A stretch of DNA of 64,000 nt, taken from assembly GCA_001931905.2 (NCBI GenBank), contig MSJI02000815.1:26794-90793 (forward strand). Direction: 5' to 3'. The notes below the pieces were generated by a model. The model saw nothing but the letters and a program-made list of their open reading frames with translations, made no database searches and was not told where the DNA came from. Shown one piece after another: positions 20,490 through 31,949 of the stretch (its first letter is position 1; each line of letters opens with the position of its first letter). The stretch comes from Cladosporium sp. IMV 00045 (taxonomy: Eukaryota > Ascomycota > Dothideomycetes > Cladosporiales > Cladosporiaceae). A program made the position numbers and the translations under genes.

Positions 20490-22661
20490 ATGAGCGACAA
20501 CACCTCCTCCCACCACTCTCTCGCCGCCGAGGCGCGCGACGAGTCTCACTCTCAGCACCACTCTCAAGAAAACGACGACATCAAGTCTTCCACCCCCGCG
20601 CGCAACGACAGCAAGGTGCACAACCACCTGGACGGCACTCCCACTCCTTCAATCTCCCAAGAAGACAAACACCAAGACACTCTCCCTCCAGCTGAGCCTT
20701 CGCCTCGTTTGACGAATACGAACCACTCGGCACATGCGCACAACCACAAACATGCCCTCCCCCCCACTATAGACACGGGCGTCCACCACCCTCCCCTCGT
20801 CCACCGCACTCAGGCCCCTCAGTTCACCCCGGCCAGCGTGGGCCTGACCATCAACACCGACATTGCGACTCCGGAGAAGTCACCAAGAGACACACCAGCC
20901 ATACACGAGGCGCCTGCTCCGGCGAGACTTCACACCTCACTGACCTCCCCGGCCATTCACTCTCTACCTGCGAGAGCCTCCTCGCTTCGTTCCAATCTCT
21001 CCACTGCTAGCATGGCATCATCCCTCTCGCCAGGCTCCGCGAACTCTACCCTCCCATCGCCATACCTCGCCACCATGTCCGACCTCACACCATTACCTAG
21101 CCCACTCGTCGGCAGTGAGTCAATAGCTCCCTGGAAACGCACGCGGCAGACCACACCGGGACACTCTCGCAGTGGATCTACAGAAGAGCAAACACCCACA
21201 AAAGCATCCTCTCCGGTGTTAGGCTCTCCCACCACACCATCAAAGCGCAAAAAGGGATATGGAAGTCTTGTCTCCACGGCAGTGGAGACTTCAATGGCCC
21301 GCAACACCGGCGCAACCCAAGAGAACCGGCATCAAAGCCACAGACACCACACGCGGAACCGGAGCATTTCAGACTTCCAGCCTGAGCAACTGCAAAATGT
21401 CCGCCAACGACATGTCACATTCGGACCGGGCGATGCACCAAGTTTCGAGTTGCCGGAATACCGAATGCAGCGTGAAGCATACCTCGCAACACAGCGTGGT
21501 CTCACTCAAGATTCCCGCGCGCCAAAACAAATGCCCAGTCCACCTGCTAGTAATACGAGCATTGCCGAGAGCGATGAGCCTGAAGACGACACCGAGGAGT
21601 TGAATGCAGATGGTACTCCCGCCATCTACCTGCAAATACACTGTGGGATCAACAATCGCAAGCGGAAATTCAGACAACTGCGCCAGCTCGGTCAAGGCAC
21701 GTTCTCCAAAGTCGTTCTGGCCACAGATCAAAAAATCAAATCGAATCCCGCGCCACCCAACGCAGAAGAGACTCTGGATCCCGCGCGAGTAGTCGCCGTC
21801 AAGATCGTCGAACACGGACCCGCAGGAGGAGCTGACAAGGAGCGCATCGACACGAGTTTACGAAGAGAAGTGGAAATGCTGAAGAGCATAACCCACCCCT
21901 CCCTGATCCACCTCAAAGCATGCGAATACCAAGAAACCCGCACCCTGCTCGTCCTCACGCACTGCCCGGGCGGCGACCTGTTCGAACTCGCTTCCTCCAA
22001 ACGCGAAATCCTCACCCCGGCCATGGTCCAACGCATGTTCGCCGAGCTCGTCTCCGCCGTCCGCTACCTGCACACGCACTGGATCGTACACCGCGACATC
22101 AAACTGGAAAACGTGCTCGTCAACCTGCCCCCCGCGCAACTCCAAACCATAACCTCACCAACAACCCACCCCACCCCTCTCGTCACCTTAACCGACCTCG
22201 GCCTCTCCCGCCGCATCCCCGACCCGCCCGAATCCCCCCTCCTCACCACCCGCTGCGGCAGCGAAGACTACGCCGCACCCGAGATCTTACTAGGCCAACC
22301 GTACGACGGCCGCTACACCGACGCGTGGGCGCTGGGCGTGCTCCTGTACGCTCTCATGGAAGGTCGGCTGCCTTTCGACACCCCGCCTGGTAAACCGGAG
22401 CGCAGCAGGAATACACATCGGATCGCGAGGTGTGATTGGATTTGGTGCCGGTTTGGGGATGAGGAGGGCGAGTGGGATGGGGAACGGGGAATGGGGTGGG
22501 AGGGCGGCAGGGAGTGTGTGGAGGGGCTTTTGAGGAAGGTCAGGATGGGGAGGAGGGGCTTGGGGGATATTGAGGGGGTGGAGTGGGTGAGGGGCGGGAT
22601 TCAGGTGGAGGGGGGGTTGAGGATGGCTGCTGTAGGAGATCGTGAGGGGATGGAGGCTTGA
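20490..22661 (+). CDS. serine/threonine protein kinase
   Basis: This is a 723-aa intronless protein with a long disordered Ser/Thr/Pro/His-rich N-terminus (1-390) and a kinase domain from about 393. The Gly loop is LGQGTFSKVVLA, the VAVK lysine is near 437, and the catalytic loop HRDIKLENVLVNLP is at about 533. The metal motif reads TDLGLS instead of DFG, and the APE region is GSEDYAAPEILLG. The conserved tail after DAWALGVLLYALMEGRLPFD contains RNTHRIARCDWIW, seen in fungal Prr1/Prr2-like kinases; that family name is tentative. The ATG at 20490 is the first in frame. Codons after about 22400 become strongly G-rich, giving a Gly/Arg/Glu tail. No substrate can be predicted. Confidence 0.85.
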   Translation: MSDNTSSHHSLAAEARDESHSQHHSQENDDIKSSTPARNDSKVHNHLDGTPTPSISQEDKHQDTLPPAEPSPRLTNTNHSAHAHNHKHALPPTIDTGVHHPPLVHRTQAPQFTPASVGLTINTDIATPEKSPRDTPAIHEAPAPARLHTSLTSPAIHSLPARASSLRSNLSTASMASSLSPGSANSTLPSPYLATMSDLTPLPSPLVGSESIAPWKRTRQTTPGHSRSGSTEEQTPTKASSPVLGSPTTPSKRKKGYGSLVSTAVETSMARNTGATQENRHQSHRHHTRNRSISDFQPEQLQNVRQRHVTFGPGDAPSFELPEYRMQREAYLATQRGLTQDSRAPKQMPSPPASNTSIAESDEPEDDTEELNADGTPAIYLQIHCGINNRKRKFRQLRQLGQGTFSKVVLATDQKIKSNPAPPNAEETLDPARVVAVKIVEHGPAGGADKERIDTSLRREVEMLKSITHPSLIHLKACEYQETRTLLVLTHCPGGDLFELASSKREILTPAMVQRMFAELVSAVRYLHTHWIVHRDIKLENVLVNLPPAQLQTITSPTTHPTPLVTLTDLGLSRRIPDPPESPLLTTRCGSEDYAAPEILLGQPYDGRYTDAWALGVLLYALMEGRLPFDTPPGKPERSRNTHRIARCDWIWCRFGDEEGEWDGERGMGWEGGRECVEGLLRKVRMGRRGLGDIEGVEWVRGGIQVEGGLRMAAVGDREGMEA

Positions 22662-24435
22662 TGAGGAGAGGTTTTCGGAAATGCTAGGTATCTGCGTGTT
22701 GGGATTCTGGTCGGATTGGATCACGGCATTTTTGGGCGAAAAGAGGGAAGTTGAGATTCCCCATTCGAAGGGTGTTTTTTTGGGGGCTTTTTTGTTTTCG
22801 GAAAAGAAGGAAAAGGTTCGTTGGAAAAAACGAATGGAATGGTCGGATCGATGAAACGAATGATTAGGGGAAGGGACGAATGGATGGACGGATGGCAAGA
22901 AGGTGATGAAAGGATTTTTGCTTTGTACAAGATACCAATTTGGGCTTTGGGCTTTGTTTTCTCTTTTACTGGAGGGGCTTTTTGATTTGACTTGGCAGAG
23001 GCTTTCTGATTTTGATTTTGGGAGGCAGATATATTTATAATTGAGCTCTTCATCATGATGACTTTTGAAACCAATATGAACTTTTTTCCACGAATGGGAT
23101 GGCTTTCCTTCTCCTTCGAGATTCAATTCCACAGTTGAGGCAGAGTAGAGAATGGTTTTCTATATCTGTAGGGTAGGGTTCTGTGGCTGTATTTCGTATG
23201 TGTTCTTTCGTAAGTCTTCCTTTGTAAGGGTCAATGATGATAGAGGAGATAGTAGGAGCTTATCGAGCTGAGAGTGTGGATGATTTCGGTGAGGATGATG
23301 TTAAAAGGTACTAGGTCTGGAATTACATATATGTATACGTGTAGTGCTTTGATAAGGGTATGGCCGGGCCTGAGAAGGAATGAGACACCGGTTGATGCAT
23401 GATCTGGTGAGTCTTCTGCAGGACGTTTCCGAGTTCCTCCAATTCCGGACCGTGCCTCAGAGGTACATCATGACAAGACGAAACGCTTTTGGAGCTAGGC
23501 TCTAGCTATCAAAGGATCGGCTTTGATGGTGGTTATTTCAAGCGGGGTAATAATCAAGAGGTATATCAGTCAGCAGCAATCCGACAGATGTGAAGTCAGT
23601 AACTATTCCATAGGGGCAGTCTGCGATTCCTCGATCGAATGATATTTATCGAAAAGAGCATAACAAGCACTGATATAGCACATATCAGAAGTTCTATTGA
23701 AATCCCACCTTCACCTGTGTCCAAACAAAAAGCTCTCGATTGGGAATTACTAAAGCCGTGTTCTCAATGCCAATAACGAGCGGATTTGTTCCCCGAAGAG
23801 GCTTCCCCATTTAGCAGGGAAATATACTCATAATGACTGGAGAATACGATGATGATCTTGGCACGGGTTCTTCTAGAGCAGCATCAACATCAGTATAGCT
23901 TGTCTTTCTTGGAAAATTCGGGCCCACGGCCGCGGAGTTTCCATCGCTTTGCATTGCATGCTCTCTTTTTCCTATGAGAAAGCTGGTCCGATGGTGAGAT
24001 GAGGCGCCTCGTACAGCTAATGGAAGATAGCGGCCTACTGCAGCACGACCTTTAGGGGCGCAGCACTTTTAGCACACTTCCCAAGATCCATCGAGGAAGG
24101 CCCAAAGACCTGACTGATTCGTGGAATAGTTGCTGGAGCGAAAATGAAGCTGATTACTTGCAAAGACTTGGGTCAAGGGACATGAACGTGCACGATGAGG
24201 CTAAAAAGAGGGAGGACAGATCTTCCGAACGGATCAGGAATTCTCAATTCGTAATTCGGGAGCATTCATATCAGATGGCGACGACAATGACATTTCGTCC
24301 GCGAAAAGTGCTTTGAAACATTGCAAACAAGCAAGCAAGAAAGAAAGAATGGATGAGGAACAAAAAGGGGTCGAGAACCCATGACATCTCTTCAGAAGGC
24401 GCCCCCATGCTTCGCCTCAAGTCGACTACCTTACT
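22662..24435. other. long intergenic region, nothing recognised
   Basis: This 1.8 kb stretch lies between the convergent kinase and secreted-protein genes. It is AT-richer than its neighbours and full of stops in all frames after about 23130. One antisense frame (22290-23132) runs back over the kinase tail and looks like a shadow. No RNA gene or repeat was recognised. Confidence 0.5.
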
Positions 24436-24921
24436 CTAATCAAGGCAAGCTTCTTCGGCATCGGCCTTAGAGTCGTAACGCTTCATAGTCCCGCCTTTGG
24501 CGTCCGCAGCTTTACAGGCGGCTTCGAACTTAACACGCGTGCTCTCAGCTTCCGCCTTCTTGCCGCTCAGGATGCAAGAGGGGCCGCAGAGGGCGTCGGT
24601 GACGCATGAGAAGCCGCATACAGTGACTTCCAGCCTGTCACACGCTTCCAAGGTGTCGAGATGAGAGGACGTCTCGGTATTGAGCACCGTAGTGTAGCAG
24701 GTTCCCATTTGCCATGCGCTATCGTCTGGGCCGGTATCGCCTGGATCAGTACCGTCTGGGTCGCAGACCAGAACCCAGTTGTCGTCGGGTTGCTTTGCGA
24801 TGGTCCAGCGACCCTCGAAGCACTCGTCGTTGCACTCGGTGTTGGTGGTGCATTTCTCGCCCGGCGCGTATAATGCGAGTGCGGAAGCAGCGAAGGTCGA
24901 GAGCGTCGGGAAGTATCTCAT
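24436..24921 (-). CDS. secreted cysteine-rich small protein (effector candidate)
   Basis: I do not recognise a family. The 161-aa product starts with a signal peptide (MRYFPTLSTFAASALALYAP, likely cut near residue 17). The mature part carries 12 cysteines, beginning EKCTTNTECNDEC and continuing through GTCYTT, EACDRLEVTVCGFSC, ALCGPSC, AACKA and EACLD. An even number of Cys in a short acidic secreted protein suggests disulfide bonding. No transmembrane segment or GPI tail is visible. The gene sits alone between two long intergenic stretches (1.8 and 1.4 kb), a setting typical of effector-like genes, though only expression data could support that. It appears to have one exon. Confidence 0.75.
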   Translation of the reverse strand: MRYFPTLSTFAASALALYAPGEKCTTNTECNDECFEGRWTIAKQPDDNWVLVCDPDGTDPGDTGPDDSAWQMGTCYTTVLNTETSSHLDTLEACDRLEVTVCGFSCVTDALCGPSCILSGKKAEAESTRVKFEAACKAADAKGGTMKRYDSKADAEEACLD

Positions 24922-26314
24922 CCTGGATGTTTGTGGCTCCGTGGTTCAATCAATCTTGTGAGAAAGTCAGTTGTAAACCAAGCTTGGGAGTGCGTAGCTA
25001 CTACTGGCTTGCTGGTGGGCACGTACCGTTCGTAAGGCGATAGAAGCGTCGAGCTGTTCTCGAGACGATTGAAGAAATGGTAAGATTGCGTACAGCGAAG
25101 GGGAGTCGAGAGACTTCTTATGCTGCATCTCAACTAGAAATTCCACCGAGATCAAGCCATGAGTTCACTTAAGTGAGGTTTGAGCACCCATCAAACTCAA
25201 GGACGTCGGTGAAGAAGAGCTCCGCGTATTTTGATCACCTAATATGGATCTTGCCGTTTTTGCAGTATCCCATCCCGGTGATGTTACGATCGATCGGGTT
25301 CTACAACTATTGAGTGGGTGGAACGATATTCTGTGTTACTATCTGGCAGTACAACGTATGGCACAGCCATCGATCAGTTTGAGCCTATTTACTTCTGTCT
25401 CGTGTGGTAACACGCAACTTGATAAGTAACAGTATGCATCTGAGAAGATGCGTCAGTAGTACACATCCATCTCGCAATGCCTTAAAACATTTGTCGTTTG
25501 AAGTCATTTACTGTATCAGTTCGGGTATTCACAAACGCTCGACTATTATCTTGGGTCATTTTAAGATCAGACTATTGGGAAGATCAGCTATTGTGGCGAG
25601 CATTGGCAGCAGATTGGATCATAGGCACATCAATCAACAGTAGCGAAAGGTATGAAGTCAGACTTCCCATGAACCATCTACAATCCTGTGGCTAATGATA
25701 CCAATCGATGAACAAGCACATTTGTGTCATTTTGTTTTTTCCTAAACGTGGATGATTCTTACGAGTTGTCTCCGACCTGAATTGACTTTCTTTTAGCTTT
25801 CTTGGAAACGAGGGCTATTCGTAAAATCAGACAATTTGACTCTACAGTGAGAAGTCAAATCACCTTTTCCGTACATCGTTTCAGTCGAGTCTTGAGGTCT
25901 CCGAACTTGATAGTTCAGAAGATCATTTTTGCTTTCTCTCATGCCCTTTGTATTGCCCATGATTGAGCGACGATGTTGGTTGGCTCACGCACACCCAGAC
26001 TCCACTCTTCGAACTACCGGCCGGCCGTCTCCACGAATGCCGACTATCCGATTGCACCTCACCTCATAAAAGGACATTTGTTTCATCAAACACCGGGGTG
26101 TTTCGCTCATAGCATCGGAGCAATTCAGTCATCATCGACGGTCATTACTGTTACTTCGACTGAGTTACAAGCATCTCACCATCGGCCTCGGAACCCTTGA
26201 CATCCAACCCTTGGGTGCAAGCGAAACAAAAGCAAGCAAGCATTACCGCCATCCACCAGATTTGAACTCTTCGAAAAACATTGAACTCGGAAAACCTGGT
26301 CAAAATCCATCACA
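24922..26314. other. intergenic, divergent promoters
   Basis: This 1.4 kb stretch lies between the divergent secreted-protein gene and the SGNH hydrolase gene. It is AT-rich, with no convincing frame and no RNA gene recognised. Confidence 0.5.
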
Positions 26315-27124
26315 ATGCATATCGTCGCCCTCGGATCCTCCTTCGCCGCGGGCCCCTCGATCCCACCGCAAACCAACGCCACCGCCCGCCGCTCCGGCCA
26401 AAACTACCCATCTCTCCTCTCACAAGCCCTCGACGCCCAACTAACCGACCTCTCCTCCTCCGGCGCCACCCTCTTGAACGTCCTCAATGAGCCACAAGAA
26501 TGCCTCTTCGGCATCCTGCCGCCCCAACTGGACGAGCTGCCCTCGGACGCTGACATCGTCACTCTCACCGCGGGAGGAAATGATCTAGGCTACTCCGCAG
26601 GAATGATAGGCGACGCCGCAAAAGTGGCCATCGAAGACGCCGAGCTACTCGACGTCGTGTTCGAAAGTATGGGATTGAAGAAAGACGGCGGCAATGCCGG
26701 TGTGCCCGTCGAAGAGGTCGAGGAGAGATTCGTGCACGTCATTGACGCTGTGCGTGCTCGCGCGCCGAAAGCGAAAATCTTCCTCGTCGAGTACCTGACT
26801 GTATTTGGGTCGGAGACCAAAATCGGCTCGGAGCAGCCGTTGAGTGAGGCGAGGGTGGAATTCTACCGGGGCGTGGCGGGGGAGCTGCAGAAGGCGTATC
26901 GCGGTGCGGCGGCGAGGAAGCGGGCGGAAGGGGTGGATGTGGAAGTTGTGCCGATTGCGCAGATGAGTGAGGGTCATGCTTTGGGGAGTGAGGAGCCTTG
27001 GATGGTGGGGTTTACGGGGGAGATGTTGATGCGTGGTGGTGCGCCGTTTCATCCTAATGCTGCTGGGCATCGGGCAGTGGCGAAGGAGTTGGAGGGGTGG
27101 GTGAGGAGGAGTTTGGGGATGTGA
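26315..27124 (+). CDS. SGNH/GDSL-type hydrolase
   Basis: This 269-aa intronless protein is an esterase/lipase of the SGNH fold. Block I is the variant GSSFAAGP at residues 7-14, with Ser9 as likely nucleophile. Block III is TLTAGGNDLGYS (Asn of GGND), and block V is PFHPNAAGHRAVA with the catalytic His in HPNAAGH. The arrangement resembles bacterial-type secreted lipases of the SGNH family, but there is no signal peptide here, so the protein is probably intracellular. The substrate is unknown. The first 200 nt are C-rich and the last 300 nt are strongly G-rich in the sense strand. The start ATG directly precedes the first beta-strand and block I. Confidence 0.87.
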   Translation: MHIVALGSSFAAGPSIPPQTNATARRSGQNYPSLLSQALDAQLTDLSSSGATLLNVLNEPQECLFGILPPQLDELPSDADIVTLTAGGNDLGYSAGMIGDAAKVAIEDAELLDVVFESMGLKKDGGNAGVPVEEVEERFVHVIDAVRARAPKAKIFLVEYLTVFGSETKIGSEQPLSEARVEFYRGVAGELQKAYRGAAARKRAEGVDVEVVPIAQMSEGHALGSEEPWMVGFTGEMLMRGGAPFHPNAAGHRAVAKELEGWVRRSLGM

Positions 27125-27397
27125 TGGATTGATGAGTTGTGAGATGGGGCTTTAGGCATTGAGGAGTGGACTGGCGGGAGTTTGCAAAAACGAATAGACA
27201 TTCAGACTATAGAATACAGATACAGGCACATGGGATTTACACAGAATTGGTAGGCATGAAAACTTATTCTGTAAATGGAATGCTCAATGTATGATCTATT
27301 TCTTCCTAAATCATAGCAAATGCCGACCAGATTGTAAATGTTGCAGGTCTTTTGCTTTCTCGACATCAAATTGATCTTCTCGCTGTCCAGAATGGCT

Positions 27398-30300
27398 TCA
27401 TGACACCGAAGCAACAACCCTCTCCATCTCTGCTATCCACAAAGCATTCGCTCCGCGGTCTGCACTGACCTTAGCCAGGGACCTCAGGCCGCTCACAAGC
27501 TCCGTTTTCTCAACATCTAGCCTAACACCCCCCTCAGCAACTCTCAGCAAAACCTCCGTAGCACTCACAACCTGCAAACCCAGCAAAAAAGCCTTATCAT
27601 CCGTGCTCCATCCCAGCGGACCATCGATCTTCGTCTCAAATTTCAACTGAATGGCTTTCAATCCCTCGACAGTCCAGGAAGTGAGTTTCGGCAGAAGCTG
27701 AGACCGACCAGCTGCAGCTGATACTTGCATGGCGATGTTGGCCCAGACTCGCACCTCTCGCGCGTCGTCGATGTACAAGTTCTGCTTCTCTTCGGCGAAG
27801 AGGGCGTGTTGGTCTTGGTCTAGTGCATGCAGTTGCGTTGCTACAGTCTCATTGTCAAGTGCGAATGCTCTGATGATGGCGGCGTTGAACGAACCAACAT
27901 CATCCGGCCAGCGGCTGATCAGGAAGTCTGCGAGATGTTTGCTTGCTACCAGTGGCACAAGGGTTGTGCTCGTACTGGCTAGAGCGTCTTGCTTACCCGC
28001 AGAGAGGGTTCTGCAGGCTGAGCTCGCGGCTTCAATGCGGATGTCTTCGTCGTCATCATTGAGTAGATCGTAAACGGTTGTGGCGAGGAGTCGGAATAAA
28101 GATGGCGCATCTGGCTTTGCAGCGAGCTGGGGCCAGACAGTGTTGAAGTGTGAGAGTCCTTGGACCGCTGCCTGGCGGGAGAAGATGCTGTCGTCGTCCA
28201 GGGAAGTTTGTGCTGCACGCGCCCATTCTTGCAGTCTTGACAGGACTGAAGAGTCAAGTTCATTGGAAGTGGCAACTTCTTGTTCGAGATGTGAAGCACG
28301 CTGCTCAAGCCATTGATCGGCTTCGGTCTGGTTCGCAATCTGCTTCATGGCTTCCGCCTCGCCTAGGCGGCCCATCTCTGGAGACGGAGAGCTTGCATGA
28401 TCTCCTTCCAGCGCAATTGTTGAGCCGGGCGTGAAACCTTGGCCGATCGTTGCGGGTACATCGTGTCCGTTGTGAATGACTGCGTCGAGTGCCTGCACTG
28501 CTATCTCAAGGTCGACGAACGCAATACTTGTGTACAAGCAAGACTCGTCAAGTCGTAGCCATTCTGCATCGGTCATTATTTGCTTGCAGCGGTCCGCAGT
28601 TGCTGAGAGTCTGCCGTATTCCGGCACGGAAGGTTGGAGAGGGCTTATCTTGGCCTTGAGTCTGCGAATGATGTGTAGAGCGCAGAGCAATGATCCATGC
28701 AGGGCGTTGTGATCACCAGGTCGAGCGGCCAAAAGCTGCTCCAACACTGAGGGGGTCGTCTCCACAGGAACGAATGAAACAAATGTCCTGGCGGACTTGT
28801 CACGGACATGCCATGAAGGGCTCCCTGTCAGCGCAAACACTGCAGTCTGAACCTCCAGGCGTTTAGTCTCTGGCATCTGAGCGCGCTGCAGAAGTTGCAA
28901 GGCTGGGAAAACGCCCTCATTTCTGGCGCCCTCGCCGGGTGATGAGGACGTGGGTGCGGTGGAAAGGAGCCCAATGACTAGTTCCAACAAGTCTTGGTGC
29001 TGCTCGAAATCGACTCGTCGCTTTGTCGCAACCTCATCCTCAACGTAAGCATCATTGGTACCCAGCAGGCGATCGATGACGGCACGGAAAAGCATGAGGC
29101 CGCAATTGCGAATAGCCCAAGCCTCCGAGCGCAAGGAGTCAGCAGCCAAGCGCAGAGCAACTGGTACATACTGTTCCGACTTCTCAGCCAGGCGTGTGTT
29201 CTTCAAGACATCCTTCATGCAGTTCATAGCGTGGACTTGAGGCAAGCTTCCCTCTTGGGCGGAACCTGAGTCAACTACTTCGCGCGCAATCTGCTCGAAC
29301 TCTGTGAAAGCACGCTTGAAAAGGTTGCCGGATCGATCGGAAATGAGCACGCCGCATAGAAGTGATGGGAGACCTGCGGACCGACGGGTATTGATGGTGA
29401 CGCTACTGCGCAGGAGACCTATTGTTCGCTCGTACCAAGTTGTCAAACCGAGAGGTGAGTCGCCACTCTCCATCAACAGACAACAAGCTGTCCATGTTTG
29501 CGCTACCGTGGAGAATGCACCTCGGTGTCGAAGTTCACTCAGTTGCTTGAAACACAGATCGAACATTGAACTCTTGAAGTCTGCAGAAGATTCGCATGCC
29601 TTGAGCAAAGCTGGTGATAGCATGGTTCCCATGAGCAAGCTAGCTTCTTTGAGTGCTCTCCAGCAGTAACTCAAAATGTCCTTTGTTGAAATATCTGGCA
29701 CGTCGTCCATTTCGTCTGGCACGTGTCCTTCAGGTGCATCGTCGCAGAGAGTTGGCTTGACGACAGTCCAGACGTGTTTTAGCAGTTTCTCGACACGCTC
29801 GTAAAGAAGAGGATAGACGCCTGCATCGACATTGTACCGCAGCAAAACATAGCGCAAGCTGGTCAATAAGCCATGAAGAGGGAATCTTTCCACTGCCCTT
29901 GCGAGTTCGTTGTCAGCCACACCGAGCATCTCCTCCGTCTTGTCAAGCAAGGACGTCAAGACAGCCTGTTTGGTCTCGGGTGACTCTCCAAGTACATAGC
30001 TTAGGCTATGCATGTAAGCCACCCCATCGGCGTGGTCGGCGCGACCGCTAGATAGCATTCTGGCGATCGCTCGTTCTTTGGCAGCGTCAAGGCTCTCGCC
30101 TGCGTTGTTTCCTGTTGTGCTCACTGCAGTGCATAGCTCAAGGATGCCTGCTGATGCTTGGCGGACATCGTCGTACGGGTCCATCAACAGGTCTAATAAC
30201 AATCGACGTAGACCTGTGTTGATTACAGCAATCTGGAATGGCCATTGGGCATTGCCCGATGCTGACTTGGAGAGCTGCTGCTGCGAGATGTTGCCATCCA

Positions 30301-31949
30301 CGCCAGATCGGAGAAGTAGTGACAAGCATTTCAAAGCAGAGATGTGTCGTTGGTAGCTGGAGGTTGGTCGCAACTCCCAGGTAATGAAATTCAGGTACCA
30401 GTTGATGAAAGCCTTGTGTTCTTCCAGAGTTACATTTGCCGCCGGCGCTTTGCTGGGGTTCGTAGCTGTCTTTGCGAGTGAGGCAGTTGCAGCTCTGATT
30501 CTGTCGAACATCCGCTGGGTGAGAGAAAAGAGTTCACTCCTGAAAAATGCATCCGTATCCGCATGAAGATGCGACAAAGCGTTCTCTAGCTGATCGAGCA
30601 CGGTGGGCTCAAATGGCTTGGTTGGTGAGAGCGAAGAAATGAACAAAGAAAGTCCAGTGAGACGAGCGCTGCGGTCACCGGAAGATATGAGGCTAGCAAT
30701 GAAGGGGATTGGGATCAAAATTCGTCCAGATTCCAGAACAATATCAGTCACAGTCGCTTCCTCGATCATGCCAAGGCTCTTGCCTGTCTGTAAAGCTGCA
30801 TACAGCATCTCTCTTGTGTTCTCGTCATCGATCGCGTGGCCGGATGTGAAAATCTGCTCCAATCCTAGTTGGTTCAGAAATGCGGCATATTGTGGCAGAC
30901 TTCGCTTGAACAGCACTGGAAAGATGTGCGAACGATACGCCTCAGTGTTTTCGAGATTCCGTCCGAGTGTTTCGTGCAACGGGCTGGACCAGACCGGTAT
31001 TGACGGATTGGCAGCATCCTCAGTAGTCGTGGCTGTAGGTTGAGGGCTTTTGTCGAGCCTGTCGAGAATCACTGCAATTAATTGCCCAATGATTGAGCCA
31101 AAATCGCCTTTTGCAGTCCAGTGGAAGACCGATGATAGCAGTGCTTGAACTTCATCAATGCCATCGCCGGATAGATCGAGCTCCTTGACCTGCAGAAGTA
31201 TATCGTCCAGAGAGACAATGTTCTTTGAGAGCAAGTGCGTAAAGAGCAGAAGGTAAGCTTTGCTGTCTCGATGCACTTCTCTAGCATTGACAGCTCTGAC
31301 CAAGTGCGAAGAGAGTTCAGTCTTCAAATCTTGAATCCAAGGTGCATCCTCGGACTTTCGAAGCACATTGCTCAAAGAAGCCAACAGCTGTTTTGAGGAC
31401 TTGGGTCTGGCATTGTGGCTCTGATCCAGGTAAAGTCGAAGACTTCGGTTCCAGATCTGTGCTTGCCAGAGGATCAGACGAACAGGCTCGTGCGGCGAGT
31501 CGACAGTTTGATCGATCAGAGCGCAGAGAGCGTTCCACGCGGCGACCCGGTGGCCTGCATTGAGGGTGTTTGAGAAACAAGTGTGGATGATGTTTTCGAA
31601 CAATGAGATCAACTTACTGCGAGGAGATCAGCTATTGTTTCAATAAACGTTTCGATACTTCAAACGCCGCTGAGACTTACATTGCGTCTTCGTCGATTCT
31701 ATCACTGTCATTGTTTCCGGGAATATACGTCTTTACATGGCGAGCAATGTAACGGAGCTCGTCCTCTTCCCGCAAGACGATCAGCTCTGCCTTGTCAGCA
31801 GGCTGGTCTACCATCTGAACATCCATGGTAGTCAGGAGGAATGTACTACTGCCATTTATGTCTGGCACAAGCAGAACAATCCAATTTTCCGTTCGAACAA
31901 AGTCGAGCGATGATTCGATGATATTTGATGCTTCATCGAAAATTCCCAT
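27398..31949 (-). CDS. TRM732: Trm732/THADA-family protein
   Basis: This very large HEAT-like protein is the partner of the tRNA methyltransferase Trm7, needed for 2'-O-methylation of position 32 in the anticodon loop. Exon 1 (31949-31681) and exon 2 (31616-27398) flank a 64-nt intron (GTAAGT donor, CTCGCAG acceptor) and give 1,495 aa, close to yeast Trm732. The DUF2428 core starts near residue 740: SYCWRALKEASLLMG, then NTRRSAGLPSLLCGVL, PQVHAMNCMKDVLKNTRL and SEAWAIRNCGLMLFRAV, all family signatures. The rest is helical repeats. The splice reads DEDA-IKLISLFENII in frame. It is divergent from TIM23 with 290 bp between starts. The tRNA role is from the family and was not tested here. Confidence 0.9.

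Noticed and set aside
22290..23132. 280-codon minus-strand open frame overlapping the kinase 3' end
   Set aside because: Half of it is antisense to the kinase tail and the rest is Lys/Ser/Pro-rich low complexity; no domain and no signal peptide.
22662..24435. RNA gene or transposon remnant in the long intergenic stretch
   Set aside because: No tRNA A/B boxes, terminal repeats or transposase-like frames were found by reading both strands.
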